The notes under the pieces: generated by a model
Told to the model about the DNA's origin: nothing
What the model saw: only the letters and a program-made list of their open reading frames with translations
The model's database searches: none
In this document: piece after piece, positions 37,169 through 49,475 of the stretch
Numbering within the stretch: the stretch's first letter is position 1
Layout: each line of letters begins with the position of its first letter
Position numbers and translations under genes: made by a program
Assembly (NCBI RefSeq): GCF_008831285.2
Contig: NC_045138.2
Coordinates: 3,512,143-3,576,142, forward strand
DNA from: Nymphaea colorata
Taxonomy: Eukaryota; Streptophyta; Magnoliopsida; Nymphaeales; Nymphaeaceae
Direction of reading: 5' to 3'
DNA length: 64,000 nucleotides

Positions 37169-39425
37169 CGCTGCTGCTGCTGCTGTTGCTTTCCCTGTCT
37201 TTGAGTAGGGAGGGCGGAGACGCGGAAGAACGAAAGAAGAAGAAGAGACCAGAAATCCTGCCTAGGGTTCACTTCTTTCTTCGGGTCATGCACAACACAC
37301 AAGCGATAGATACTGCGTTGTGGGTGCAAACAGGATCGGGTCCCATGGTACACATCCCCTAATCCAAATCTCCTAAAAAACAAACCGGGTTCCAGTTAAC
37401 CCAATATTTATCCGATCATGAAGTAGAATTGAGAGATTTCTAAACTCACACTTGCTTTTATTCTATTTCTTTACGTTTCTAACTATGCAAAAAGTTTCTG
37501 TTTATTCCGATTTTTTGGTAGAAAAAGAAAACTGAATTCAATTCGTGAACAGAATTGGTTTTTTTTTTATTTATGTTTTCTCAGTGACTCATCAAGGATC
37601 ATGGAACTCAGTTGCTGCTAAATAATTGAATTCGTATTGCATTTTTTCCATCCTATCCAAAATGGCAGGTTGCGTGGATTTTTTGAGACACATTTAGATC
37701 TGCGTTCTTCTTTTCAAAGTAGATGTCTTTTTGTTTGACGCTTGCTAGTTTTTGTTATTTAGTTTGTTGTGATCATAATTATTGCTTTGAGTTCGTCCAA
37801 ACCTATCAAGTATTCATAATGCTTAAGTACTTTTCAGATTTCTTTACTAAGGTTCATAATTGATAAAAAATTCCTTGTCTTCCTATTATTTATGTTCCTC
37901 ATCTGTTTTGGTGGTGTACACACTTATCCGATCCAATAGAGAATGGTTTAGTTATGTTTCTTTTGCTCCAATAGAGAATCGTTTAATTATGTCAAAACAT
38001 TGTAGAAATCTTATTCATAGTCAACACATGTCAAAGAAAGTTTCTCTTTTTCCTTTTATCATTAAGTAAACTCATGCCTTGTGCTCGTTGAAAAGAACAA
38101 AAAAAAAAAAAAAAAAAAAATCTCAGGTGCAAATGCATGAGTTGTCTTCTCTTGTTTAGTTTATACTGGTGTCTGATCGGTATGGTTCTTGTTTTACGTG
38201 CAGAGTATTGTTACCACACACACAGTAGTAGATGAGCTCGTCAGCTTGGCTCACATTCAACCAATGGGTAGCTAGCTATAAAATGCATATAACATGAAAA
38301 GGTTGGGCATTTGCCTTGGTTTAATCTGAGATACAATCAGTGAAGTAAAATAAGCAAAACAGATACTGTTTGACTAAGTTTCTTCCAAGTATATGAAGAA
38401 CAAGAAAACGAGATATTGGTGGTGACTGACAGTGTAATTGATAACACTGACATTGACGTTGGTGGTAGCAGTGGTTGCAAACTGTTGATGTGGTGAAGCA
38501 GGAACCAGTGATGGTTGCGGTTGCAATAGTGTTGTCAGAAATGGTCATGGTAGGAGCAGCATTCATAGTGATAGAGGAATGGAGATGATGAACTCTAAGT
38601 CAAGTCAATCAACAAATGCACACAGCTATGGATCTTCATGATTTCATCAACAATAAACGATTATGAACAGCATCGCATAAGTACAGTGAAGAACTTTTGC
38701 ATCGACAAGTTCTTTTGAAACCGATGAAACAAATAGAACTCCGAATCAAGAAGCAGCAGGTAGAAATATTAACAAGGTAGTTGACTTCACCACGCCGCCC
38801 CAGATGCAAAGGGTTATGATCTATTCAAATTGGTTAAAGGTGGCAATGAAGATGATCATGATGACCGTCAGAGTATATGATATTATCCCTCCAACTAACC
38901 TAACTACCAAATATTATTTAATGGTCATGACTTTGGAAAATATATGCGACCATTCATCTTTGGTATCGCTTGATTGTCCAGAATAATTTAAGGTTCGCAA
39001 TGAACGGTCTATCTTTTTATGCGCGTAGCTGTCTTGGTATCCAAGAAGCATGCAAAAATTGAACGGTCGTGATCACGAGCAGATGTCGATCTACCATTAC
39101 ATGTTTATCCATATCAACCACTAAACGTTTCCTCATTATGTGTATTAAATTTAAAAAAAAAAATAGGAAGAGAGAGAGAGGAAGAGAGAAATGAGGGGGA
39201 GAGAGAGAGAGAGGAAGAGAAAAGATGTGCAAGGCGGCGGCACTGAGCTCAAAGCAACTTCCAGTTCACCAACAAAGCTATACGGATAAAAAAGGGCAAA
39301 AAAGTTGACAGGGGTACCACAAAAGCCCACGCATCCACGGTCATAATTACAAGGATGACCCTTTGCCCCTAGAGAATCCCAAAAATGGTAAGGGACAAGA
39401 GGAAACTCCGAGCAGAGATTCTCGA
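37169..39425. other. gene-free stretch
   Basis: About 2.2 kb holding the L12 promoter side and the 3' flank of the receptor-kinase gene. It includes an A-run at 38099-38120 and GA-rich repeats at about 39170-39225. No supported coding region. Confidence 0.5.
37263..37269 (-). promoter_or_regulatory. telo-box upstream of RPL12
   Basis: AACCCTA on the gene strand, about 95 bp upstream of the ATG. This motif is common near transcription starts of plant translation-machinery genes. A chance match is possible for seven bases. Confidence 0.5.
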
Positions 39426-41362
39426 TCAGTGGATCAGGTTGGAACCAACGCGGTCCAGAGTCTCGGAAGCGAGGCGCATCCGCGGCCGGACCTCCGGGTC
39501 CTCCGCCGTGCAAGCCAGGGCCAGGTGGAACACGGCCAACACCTCCCGCTTGGCGTGCACTTCCTGCAGCAACTTCGGGTCCACGATCTCCGGCATTGGC
39601 CGCTCCTCCTCGAACGCCCGCCTAACCCACCGCTCCAGCTCCATAGCCCCGCACCGCCTCGGCCGGGACTCCGGGGACAGCCCGGTGAGAAGCTCCAGCA
39701 GCACGATCCCAAAGGAGTAGACGTCCCACTTCTGGGTGGGCCTGCTCCCGACGATGCGGGCCTCGGGAGCTGCGTACGCTGCCGACGACGGCCCCGGAAT
39801 AGGTGGCGGAGGGGCGTCGAAGCCCTTCGTTTGCTGCTGCTGCTGCGGTCCCCCGCCACCAGTCGGCGGAGTCCGAAGTCGGAGATCTTGGCATCCAGTT
39901 GACCGTCGAGGAGGACGTTGGTCGACTTGATGTTGCCGTGGACGTACCTCTTGGGGCCGCAGTCGTGGAGATACGTAAGCCCCCTCGCCAGCCCTTTTCC
40001 GATCCCCAGCCTCCTCTCCCACGAGAGCTCCGGCACCGTCGACAGCGCCGTCCGGCAGTGTAGCGCGGAGTGGAGGCTCCCGTTGGGGATGTAATCGTAA
40101 ATAAGGAGTTTCTCGTCTGGCGCCCAGTAATAAGCCAGAAGCCTGACAACGTTCGCGTGGCGGAGCCGGCCGATGGCCTCCACCTCCGCCTCGAACTCCC
40201 TGAACCTCTGCCACCCTCCCTCCGCCAGGCGCCTGACCGCCACCGCCTCCCGGCGGGCGGGTCCCAAAACCACCTTGTAGACGATTCCCGAGCTGCCCTT
40301 CCCGACGACGTAAGCGGAGGCCCTCAGCAGCTCCTCCATCTCCACCCCGAACCCTTCGTCCAGTATGCAGAAACTGCCGTTGGGTCCTTCATCCGCATTC
40401 CTCGGCAAGTAGCCCTCCTTGAGAGGCACGCCGCCGCCCTTCTCTCCGAACCCACCACCGCCTCGACGCTGCCACCGCCACCCCTTCCGCCACCAGACTA
40501 GCAGAACCCCGGCCGCGGACACCGCGACAAGGACGATTGCGGCCCCAGAAACCACCCTCCTCCGGCCGTTCCATCCGTCCACAGGAGGCGAGTCCACCAG
40601 AACGGCCGATTCCGGCTGGATCATCGTGGCGTTCGAGGGCTTCCTGCAGGGGTTCTGGAGGGGAAAGCCGCAGAGGAGCGGGTTTCCCACGAAGGCGGAG
40701 GGACCCTGGTTCGCGAGGGAGCCATATTGAGGGAGGGGTCCGCTGAGGTTGTTGAACCGGAGATCTAGGCTGACGGCGATTGGAATGCTGCCTAGGGACT
40801 CCGGCACGGGGCCGGAGAAGCCGTTGTAGGAAAGGTTGAGAGTGCCAGAGAGTGCGGACAGGTTGCCGAGCTCCGGCGGGATGGATCCGTTCAAGCGGTT
40901 GTTGGACAGGTCGAGCTGCACAAGGTCGGGGAGGTTGCCGATAGCTGGCGGAAGGGTGCCGACGAAGGCGTTGGTGGAGAGAACAAGGCGCTGGAGGAGG
41001 GAGCAGGAGGCAATGGCAGGGGGAATAGGGCCAGAGAGGTTGTTCCCAGGGAGGGAGAGGTGACGGAGGGAAGGGAGGGCGCCGATCTCGGAAGGAATGT
41101 ACCCCAAGAGGCGTTTCCCTGGGAGGGAGATGCCGGCGACCCGGCCGGAGATGCAGCTGATGCCGGTCCAGCGGCAGGGGGAAGGGTCGGACTCCACCCA
41201 GTCGGAGAGCGCACGGGTGGGATCAGAGGTGATGGCAGACTTGAGGGCGAGGAGAGAGAGCCCGTCCGGCGTGAGGGAAGAAACCGGCGTTGAGAAGAAG
41301 AAGAGTGCCACCGCCGAAAGGGCGAAAAAGATGGCGCAGAGGTGTGGAACATACGCCGCCAT
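39426..41362 (-). CDS. LRR-III receptor-like atypical kinase, frameshifted in kinase domain
   Basis: The protein starts at 41362 with a signal peptide (1-29), an LRR N-terminal domain with a CRWTGISC cysteine pair, about five leucine-rich repeats (75-215), and a membrane helix (about 270-292). A kinase domain follows with glycine loop GKGSSG (354-359), Arg377 where active kinases have the VAIK lysine, HGN (475-477) instead of HRD, and DFG at 495-497. These changes mark an atypical or pseudokinase, as in the ZAR1/At2g01210 group. After DFG the original frame loses similarity but stays open to 39434 (642 codons). The expected continuation (YAAPEAR, WDVYSFGIVLLELLTG, RPRM) is in another frame that ends at 39426. 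One base missing, or two extra, within about 39830-39870 explains this; a CAG repeat and a G5 run lie there. It could be a real lesion or an assembly error. Confidence 0.88.
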
Positions 41363-42914
41363 TACTGCTTTCTCTCGCTCCCTTTTCTCCGTCGCCTTCC
41401 GTTTTCTTTCCGAACATGCAACTTTTTATTTTTCATGCAACTTTGAGTGAGAGAGAGAGAGAGAGAGAGTGTGGCAAAAATCAGATGCGTCTTTATGACT
41501 CTAATTTTTTTTGTGATTCCTGCCGTTCTTTCACCGATCCAAAATTTGAAAACCATTTCAACTCCCTGATCCAAATCTGAAATGAAATTTAGGATATCCT
41601 TTCTCGATAAGGATGCACCTAAAACTTTAAAATGCTGAGATAAGAAGCAGTGTGTGGGCTGCCACTCTTGCCCCTTTTAAAAACAACATTTTATCTTTGA
41701 ATCATTATATTGACATGTTGCTTTGTTCTGGATGGAAGAGATGCCAAAGATGCTTCCAACTTGGAAGTTCATGAACTTGGGCATGCATAATAGCGTGATG
41801 CCAAAAACAGTTTGTCATTTTCACCTCCAAGTCTCAGGTGCAACGTCTGTTTACATATTTTCGAAAACACTATAATAAAATGGCTTGTAATTTTGCTTAT
41901 TTCCTTTTTCCGGTGGCTGGCGCGCCGCCGGAAAAGCCCGGCCCCGGTCTGACCACCAAGGCTCGAGGCCTGAGCCCGGACCCAGCTCAATTATAATTTG
42001 AAAAAAGACAATAAAAAAAGGAGGTCCTTCTGCTTGCCTCGGGTGCTGGGGGCCCGTAGAGTCGGAGATATTTAATTCCTCTGCAGGGACTCCGAGAGAC
42101 GAATCGTGCCTCATTCATTCAGCAGTGGACGTGTTTTTAACCTTCTTCATTTCATCGTGGGAGCCGTTCGAAATTCAAACCGCCTGTCCATATTCTTTTC
42201 TCTCTTAATGGATTAGATTACCGGGTTCCGTCGGTACCCGATCCGACCTGGACAAGATTCTTTACTTTATATATATACATATAAAACAAGTGATGGTGAG
42301 TTTTTTTTCCAAATGGGAGAAAAGAAATAAAAAAAAAAAAAAAACAATACAGTGGGGGGATGGGGTTTGACCAAAAGGGTCTTACAACTCTCGCCAGCGC
42401 ATTCAAAATTTGAATGCACGAAGAGCAACGAGGTAAGGGTAGTTCCGGAACCAACGGGGTGGGGCGGGGGTAAGATCGTCCACATGTCCCAAGGGCATCA
42501 GTCACCTGACGAAACTCGCCTTCCTTTTTCATTCTTAGTATTTTTATTAAAGCTGCGACGTATATCTGGAATGCCGATCCGCGACCCGCTCGTTCGGAAA
42601 CGGAAAATGTGTCCTCCCGAAGCGGACAGCTAGGCACCCGACCCGATAGAAATCGGAACACCGATTCAGTCGACGTACCAACCATCCCATTCTTTAAGTT
42701 TTGGGAAACCGAAACTCGGCCGGTGGTACCAGCGTAATAAAGCAGGATATCTCGGGCATTACGCGAAAGCCTCCGCATCGAGAGCCCGAAGACGAGGACG
42801 CGTCGGTCCCGGTCATCTCACAAAAGAAGATATAAAAAAAAAACCACGCGGATAAAAAGACGCAAACGTCAGAAAGAAAAAAAGGAAAGGACGGCCGCGT
42901 CCTCCGTGTTCCCC

Positions 42915-42923
42915 AAACCCTAA
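42915..42923 (+). promoter_or_regulatory. telo-box upstream of the PHD gene
   Basis: AAACCCTAA, about 630 bp upstream of the ATG at 43547. It matches the plant telo-box found near transcription starts. Confidence 0.45.
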
Positions 42924-43254
42924 ATCGTCTTTCGAGAACCGCCTCGGCCCTCAGCCCCTCGAAAGAAGGGAAGCAATAAAGGGAGGACCGCAGAGAAATT
43001 TTATTTCGCTGGGTGGCCTTTTTCGTCTGTTCTGTTCCTTGCCAAACAGAGAGAGAGAGAGAGAGAGAGGCGCGTGAAGGAGGAAGCAAAAGGGTTTTCG
43101 AAAACCGCCTTTTTTTTTCAAAACCGCTTTCTTCTTTAAATACCGGAGCGAAAAACAGGGAAAAAGATAACCTCAGAAAAACCGGGTTTCCTGAACCGCC
43201 TTCCTTCACCAAACGCAAGAAAGACGAACATCGAACGAAGATTTTTGCCCCTAA

Positions 43255-43263
43255 TTAGGGTTT
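43255..43263 (+). promoter_or_regulatory. inverted telo-box, PHD gene leader
   Basis: TTAGGGTTT, the reverse orientation of the same motif, about 290 bp upstream of the ATG. Two copies in one upstream region make chance less likely. Confidence 0.45.
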
Positions 43264-43546
43264 CAGCCTTCCTCCGGACCCCCAACTTCTGCCAGAGAAG
43301 AGAGAGTTTGAGAGAGGGAGATCTGTTGGTTTTGTTTTCTTTTTGATCTGCAAAAAAGATTCCGACCAAAACTAAATTAAGAAGGGGAAGAGGAAAACCG
43401 GGGAGATCTTCACGTTGATTTCGTGAGACCCTTCGCTCCGAATAGAAATCTAAACCTAAACTTCGAAACCAACGAACCGAAAGAATTTTGACAGGCGAGG
43501 AATCGAGGAAGCCCACATCGAACAAGGATCGACGCGTCCCGCAGCG

Positions 43547-46500
43547 ATGGTGGTCAACAACCCGAGGCCGTGCAAGAGGCTCAAGAGGAGGGTGACGGCC
43601 GAGCTATTCGACCTTCGCGGCTTCCCCCCTCCCGGCTTCGCCGATCTATACGGTCCCGCGCCCTTCCGCACAAGCATCCGATCCTTCCTGTCGAGGTTCG
43701 TGGGTTCCCCCCAGACGCCGGCCTCGCTCCTCCCGTCCCCAAATCTGAGGGCTTGGCAGATCGTCTTCCAGGTCGGTGGGGGGGAGATCGACGGCGGAGC
43801 TGCCGCCGTCACGCTCAACGTCGTCGAGGAAGACGTCTCTCTGTCCAGATCCGTCTATTGCGACCACTGTCGCGTCGTCGGTACGTCTCTCTCTCCTTCC
43901 TTCCGACGCGCGAGACCGCCTGATCTGACGGTTTCCGGCCATAGGGCGCGGTTTTCCGGCCAGATCTGGTTTTTACCTTTCTTTCCCGTCAATTTTTTCG
44001 GCCGGTAGAGGCTCCGGCTTTCGGTCACGAGCACCAATAGGGTCAAGACACGTGTGCTGGCAGTTCTCATCATGTTCGTCATTGTACAAGTTGACTGGGG
44101 CTGTTTTAGGAAAAATGTTAACTAGAACGTTCCGTCTGTTCTGGCTTAAAGGAAACGACGCCCAATTCATTGTTTGTGACGAAAACGCCCTCCGGGTTTT
44201 GGTGTCGTGGCTCCTTGTGTCCGCCATTAGATTGACGAAATTGGCCCTGGCGCCTCTCTGCCAGCATCTTTCCCGCTCTTTTCCTTTTTCTGCAAGGAAA
44301 AAGAATTCGGCCCATAAACGGAGACTGAGAGGAGGACCGACCCCACTACATGCAGGTGGGTCCAGGGCGATAGGCTCGTACTTAGCGACTTGTTCCCGTC
44401 TGGATATTTGGGTTCTTTATACTATAGAGGCTCAACCTGTGACTTCTATAGTTGTTAATGTTCTTTTTTACTAGCTTTTTTTTACTGAGGTACATGGTAG
44501 GTCCAATTAGACGTCGAGCTGGTCCATGTCACCATCCGGTCCCTTCTTTTGTTTCTCTGTTTTTTTAATGCTCGGGCTGCTGATGGTGGGTTGGAGTTGG
44601 GTTGGCTTTCTACCGTCGTGCTTACAGTTTGTGTAATTTGGAATCGCAGGGTGGAGCTCACATCCTGTGTGTAACACTCGTTATCACTTCATCATTCGAG
44701 CAGACAACAGTTCCTTGGATGGGTATCCGCAAACATGTACGGGGTGTGGATCATGCCTCCCTTCTCTCAATTCAAGGCAAGGTTTCTTCTTCTCCTTTCT
44801 TTCTTGCTGCCTTATACTAGTGCTTTCTGCTCTTCTCGTTTCATCTTAGGAAATCTCTTTTTCTCCCGTACGTTCATATGGAGTGTGTCATAATCTCCCT
44901 GTCAACTAGGATTTTTTTAGTGATACATTTTTGTTTATTGGATTCCTTTCCGGTGGTTGGTTTGTCAAATGCGTTAGTGTGTGAAAACATATTGATCTTT
45001 GAGAGGTGGATCACTTGCGTTGTCAATTTGTTAAAACTTGACATTCCTATGATGAAAGTTCTTGATAGCAGAGCTTCGGCTGTATGCCTAAGGAGAGTGG
45101 TAGCACACTCATGTCGTCGAATTGTTTTTGAAGATTATTATAGTTCCTTCAGGATGATTCTATTGTTGTTTGTTACATAGGACTGCCAAAGTCAATTGTT
45201 TCACTCGCTTGTGATCTTTAGGTGTAAATCGTGTCGTCACCAGATAACTGCGAATGATCTGGAAGACTGGGCTTACCTTCAGTTGGACAATCCAACTCAC
45301 CTGTTGCATGGAGTTGTCCACTCCAATGGCTACGGTCACCTTCTTAGAGTCAATGGACGAGAAGGTGGCTCTAAGCTTCTATCAGGATGTGAAATCTTGG
45401 ACTTCTGGGATAGGCTATGCAACATGCTTAGAGTCAGGTGAGATTTTGGAAGTTGGATTGCTTTCATTTTAAATCATTGGAATGGTTTCCATAACTCTTT
45501 TATTTAATGGAGATTTTGCTTGCTTCTGTTTTCCTGGTTGAAGAAGTGTGCTTAATTTTCTTGTTTTGCTAGTTAATTACTCCTTAGTCAGTGTTTTGCT
45601 GATTTCCAAGACGGTTATTACAAGGTTAAATATTGTCGAAGAACTTACCAACATAACTAGGCATGGGCAATGTTTTCCTTCGCATAGGAACCCCTTATGT
45701 TGAAGTGGCGAAAGGTGGATCGCCTAGAGGGTACCTTGATCATCATGATTCAAATAACCTGTGCTTTATAGCAAAGCTAACTACAAGTAATTGATTCTTG
45801 TGAACTTGGAGATCAAGGATCATTGCCTTGTAGCCTCAATAACAGATTTAACTTCCTCAACACCTCTGCTTCATTAATCGAACTTCTCACCCTCGCTGGG
45901 TGAAATTTATTAGTCAATTTGACTTGGTCCTCCTTAAAACCTTGTCAATATTCATCAGTAAATAGTAATATTCTATCCCTAAACCCATGTCAGCTTGATG
46001 AGTTCAGGGACCTTTGTCCTTTGCCTCTCCCGTTCTATCATGTTTCTCGCATGGCAGTCTCACACTTCACATTTTTTGGACTTGGAAGTAATCTCTTGGC
46101 TCAAGCGACTGTTGATGGACCTGTTTATAGAGTTAACAGTTCCCACCTTCCTGGTCCCTCCCATAACATAGGGGAGCACAGATGACAAGCCTTGAGCTTC
46201 CGGCCGTTTAAATTTTTGCTTATTGTTGGATTATTTTTTCTATAATTATGCTGTTTGGTGCTTGGACATTCTATCATCATTATACATGTCAGAAGTTCTG
46301 TAACTTGTCAAGTGAACTTAGTTTTCATATGTCAATGTAACTTACACATTGCTCTTAAGCTAGGTTTTCCTTTCATGTCTAAATGATGTTGCCTTGTATC
46401 TGAAGACAGGTGGAGAGAGCTATTTGAAAAAATATCACTTAAAAAGGGGGAAAAGAACAATGAGTAAGATGGAGAGAAATATTTTGAAAAAGGAAGAAAA

Positions 46501-48808
46501 AAGAGGTGTTGGTAGAAGATATGAACATGCTAGAAAGAAAAGAGAATAAAAGAAAGAAAAAAGTAAAATAACTGGAAGAGGATGAGAAAATGCATGACAT
46601 TACAAACAATATCATGGCTCATAAATGTTATGAGCTCAACATTCAAGAAGTAATTCGCCTTTCCATTCTCAGGACTCGACATGTGTCTGATCATTGGGAA
46701 TATTGTTGTTAGTTACATGGTCATCGTAGATGCTTTTTGTCGCACACTTGGGCTGCCAAATTAAGATGGTGGTGTTTCTCGCTTGTTCTCTTGTTTTTCT
46801 TGTTTGGGGGCGCAAACAAGCTTTTTCTGAATAATGATGGATTCTACTAAGTATAAGCTGAAAAATCTGCTGTGAGCAAATTCTGTCCGTTTTACCGATA
46901 CCTTTCGAGCAGGTTCTTGTTTATTTCTCCGGAGCATGTTTGTTTACGTGTCTGCCCAAAAGAAAAAAAAATGGGGAAATGGATTACTTAAGCTTCTAAG
47001 ATTTACTGGGTTTTCTGCCTCTTCTCATCTAAGGGTAACACAAGTGATTCTTCTACTTCCATTGGACTCCTTTTAGACATGGAACTAGGAAAAGCTGTAC
47101 TTTTATGCACGCACAGGCATGCGTAAGTGCCAAACTAGGTATCACAGTGTTTCCAGTTTGTAATGCATGGTGCTCGTCATATGAGCCATTTCAACCTTCT
47201 TAAGACATTCAGAATTTTGGCTGTAAAATTTCATCTATAGCCATATGTTGCGGCAAACAGAAAAAAGTTTTGATTCATCAGTTCACTTATGTGCCCTTAC
47301 TACGTGGAATTAACAGGAAGGTAAGCGTGATGGACGTCTCAAAGAAATATGGTCTGGAGTTTCGGTTGTTAAACGCAGTGGCCAAAGGCCGTCCTTGGTA
47401 CGGCAATTGGGGCTATGAATTTGGTGCTGGGAGCTTTGCAATCTCCATTGATTCATACTTTCAAGCTGTACGTGCAATCTCCAGTATCCCTCTGGAGCCA
47501 TTCCTTGTAGAGGAACGGTCCCGTCGCACGCCACTATATGATATCATTTTCTTCTATTCCTCCCTCTCCACGAGTCCCTTGTCTACCCTCCAGGATTTAG
47601 TACTCTATATCATGACTTTGGTGCATGAAGCACGTAGTCAATCCTCTACTGCCTCTAAAAAGCCAGTAGGGACGGAGTTGAGCAGGTGGAGGGCGGACGA
47701 CTTGAGCCAAATAGAGAGAGCCCTTATGAAGGTCCTTCAGGTGGCGACTACCTCTAGCTGGGTATCATACAAGAGTCTGGGAGGTGCCATTAGCCGAGCA
47801 AGAGATCCAGAATTGGTGGATTTTTGCTTGAAACGTTTGCCAGGAAGAACAGTAGGAGACAAAGTTGTTTGCTCGCAGTTCAACCCAGCAACAAAAACTC
47901 TCGAGTACAGGTTTGCTAGCCTTCTTAATAGTAAACTATCGTATGCGTTGTTCTGCTGGAAAATTTTGATGATAAAGCGTTGAAAGCACTTGTGCAGGTT
48001 GCAAGCAAGAGATATTGTTCTTGGCAAGTCGGAATCTTGTGTAACTGCTGTACCTTCGGAAGAGCACCTGCTCCACGATCTTAGGTATGTGTACGAATCA
48101 CTAGTACATCCACAAACGATGATGAACTACAGGCCGTTAGAGACAAGGGCACTCGCCATGGATTCTGCTCGTAAGCTGCTAGATTGCAAGCAGTTTGTGA
48201 AGAGTTTTGAAGCCGAATATCGCAAAGAGCAACACTGTAATCCATTCATTACCACCTTGTTGTGCAAGGTTGAGCTGATTGATCAACCTGAGGGTTTCAT
48301 ATCACCTCCACCAGAGCTCATCAATCTTCCAAAATCTGCAACATTGTCTGATCTGAAGCTTGAAATTACCAAGTGTTTTAGGGATGTGTACATATTTTTC
48401 AGGCAGTTTCAGGTGGAGGAGCTGCCTGACTTTCGGCACATAGATGATTCCAGTCAGCTGAGTTTGCATTGCAGCAGCCTTAAGACCCCAATAGTTGCTC
48501 GAGGAAGATGCCCTGTCAACAGGAGCTTCTTTCAGTTTATAATGGAAAGGGGAACTGATAGTTGGACGGTAGATTGCCAATGTGGTGCACAGGATGATGA
48601 TGGTGAACGGATGTTGGCTTGTGACGTATGCGGGGTGTGGCAGCACACTCGTTGTGTTGGTATTCCAGATTTTGAAGAAGAACCAACAAAATTCGTTTGC
48701 AAAAAGTGCGGTGGTTGCCATAAAAGGAGCCTAGGAGGAGGAAGCTGCAAGCAAACTGCAAGGCCCAGAGCCAAGCTCGAGGGCTTATCAATCTCTAAAG
48801 TCAGATGA
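43547..48808 (+). CDS. MS1/MMD1-family PHD-finger protein (5 exons)
   Basis: Exons 43547-43880, 44650-44776, 45222-45437, 47317-47910 and 47998-48808 give 693 aa, close to the roughly 700 aa usual for this family. It most resembles the Arabidopsis At1g33420/At2g01810 branch beside MALE MEIOCYTE DEATH 1 and MALE STERILITY 1, which are nuclear regulators of meiosis and pollen development. Visible parts are a basic start (KRLKRRV), a cysteine-rich segment (CDHC, CTGCGSC, CKSC; about 106-158), the conserved HGVVHSNGYGHLLRVNG block, a winged-helix-like central region, and a C-terminal PHD finger at about 617-661. The PHD ligands are C617, C619, C632, C635, H640, C643, C658 and C661, a full C4HC3 set expected to read histone H3 tails. 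Intron 2 needs a GC donor (see 44777). The other introns are GT-AG. The frame is open throughout, so the gene looks functional. Confidence 0.93.
44777..44778 (+). other. GC splice donor of PHD-gene intron 2
   Basis: Exon 2 ends ...TCAAG and the intron starts GCAAGG. This is the only junction that joins CGSCLPSLNSR to CKSCRHQ in frame at the AG before 45222. The nearby GT (44782) puts a stop codon soon after the junction. AAG/GCAAG matches the strict consensus of plant GC-AG introns. Confidence 0.85.
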
Positions 48809-48817
48809 AGTTTCATG

Positions 48818-49012
48818 GGTGATGATGGACAACGAATGTTGCGGGTTGTGGCACCACACTCAGTGTGGCTATTCCAGATTTTGAAGGATCAGCAAAACTT
48901 GTTTGCAATAAGTGCAGTTGTTGCCAGAAACGGGACCTTGGAGGAGGAAGCTGCAAGCAAACCGCGAGGGCCAGATCAAGCTCGGGGCTTATCAATCTCT
49001 AGAGTCGGATGA
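48818..49012 (+). pseudogene. decayed tandem copy of the PHD-finger coding end
   Basis: This 195-bp segment parallels the last 217 bp of the PHD gene (48592-48808), from GGTGATGATGGACAACG to CTTATCAATCTCTAGAGTCGGATGA. It lacks about 14 bp present in the parent, which removes the CDVC zinc-ligand pair, and it has several smaller changes. It begins only nine bases after the parent stop codon, so it probably lies in the 3' untranslated region. It encodes no working finger. Confidence 0.9.
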
Positions 49013-49475
49013 TGTTCCGCCATCTGAGAATAGTGGGAGACAACGTTGTAAATAGTGAGCGGACTAGTTGCGCGATCCTGCAACTTGGCGAGAATGTAAA
49101 AACGCTTAGAGAAAAGAATTAAAAATCTTGAAATGAAGAAGGAGCTTTCCCATGACACGTTGAACAAAAACAATTTTTTTATAATTTGTTTGGCAAAGTA
49201 TTCGAGTTCGAACTAAATAAATAACGCCTCCTTCATGGTGAAACTGCTATCAACACTGCGACTCAGACTAAAAGGCTATCATCTATTATATTATAGAGTT
49301 TACATTAAACGGAGGTGATGATGCGTATTATGTAATTAAGATTATTTCTCTACTCTTAAGGCGGTGCTATTTTTTTGGCGCATGCATGTGATCGTATGCG
49401 TATGAGATGCACGTGAATATGCTACCATATGAGGGTGAGTATGACTTACATCTCAGACATGTCAGTGCGCCTCTT

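Larger units (their letters stand above)
41363..43546. other. divergent intergenic region (receptor kinase / PHD gene)
   Basis: The 2.2 kb between the oppositely oriented receptor-kinase and PHD genes should hold both promoters. (GA)n tracts lie at about 41448-41469 and 43049-43069, the latter in the likely PHD-gene leader. Two telo-boxes are listed separately. No coding region is supported. Confidence 0.5.

Noticed and set aside
36710-37204. 164- to 182-codon plus-strand frames opposite ribosomal protein L12
   Set aside because: Antisense shadows of the L12 frame caused by its GC-rich third positions.
39622-40149. Long alternative frames on both strands across the receptor kinase (for example 40070-40501 plus)
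   Set aside because: They are shadows of a GC-rich coding region; only the minus-strand frames carrying LRR and kinase motifs are real.
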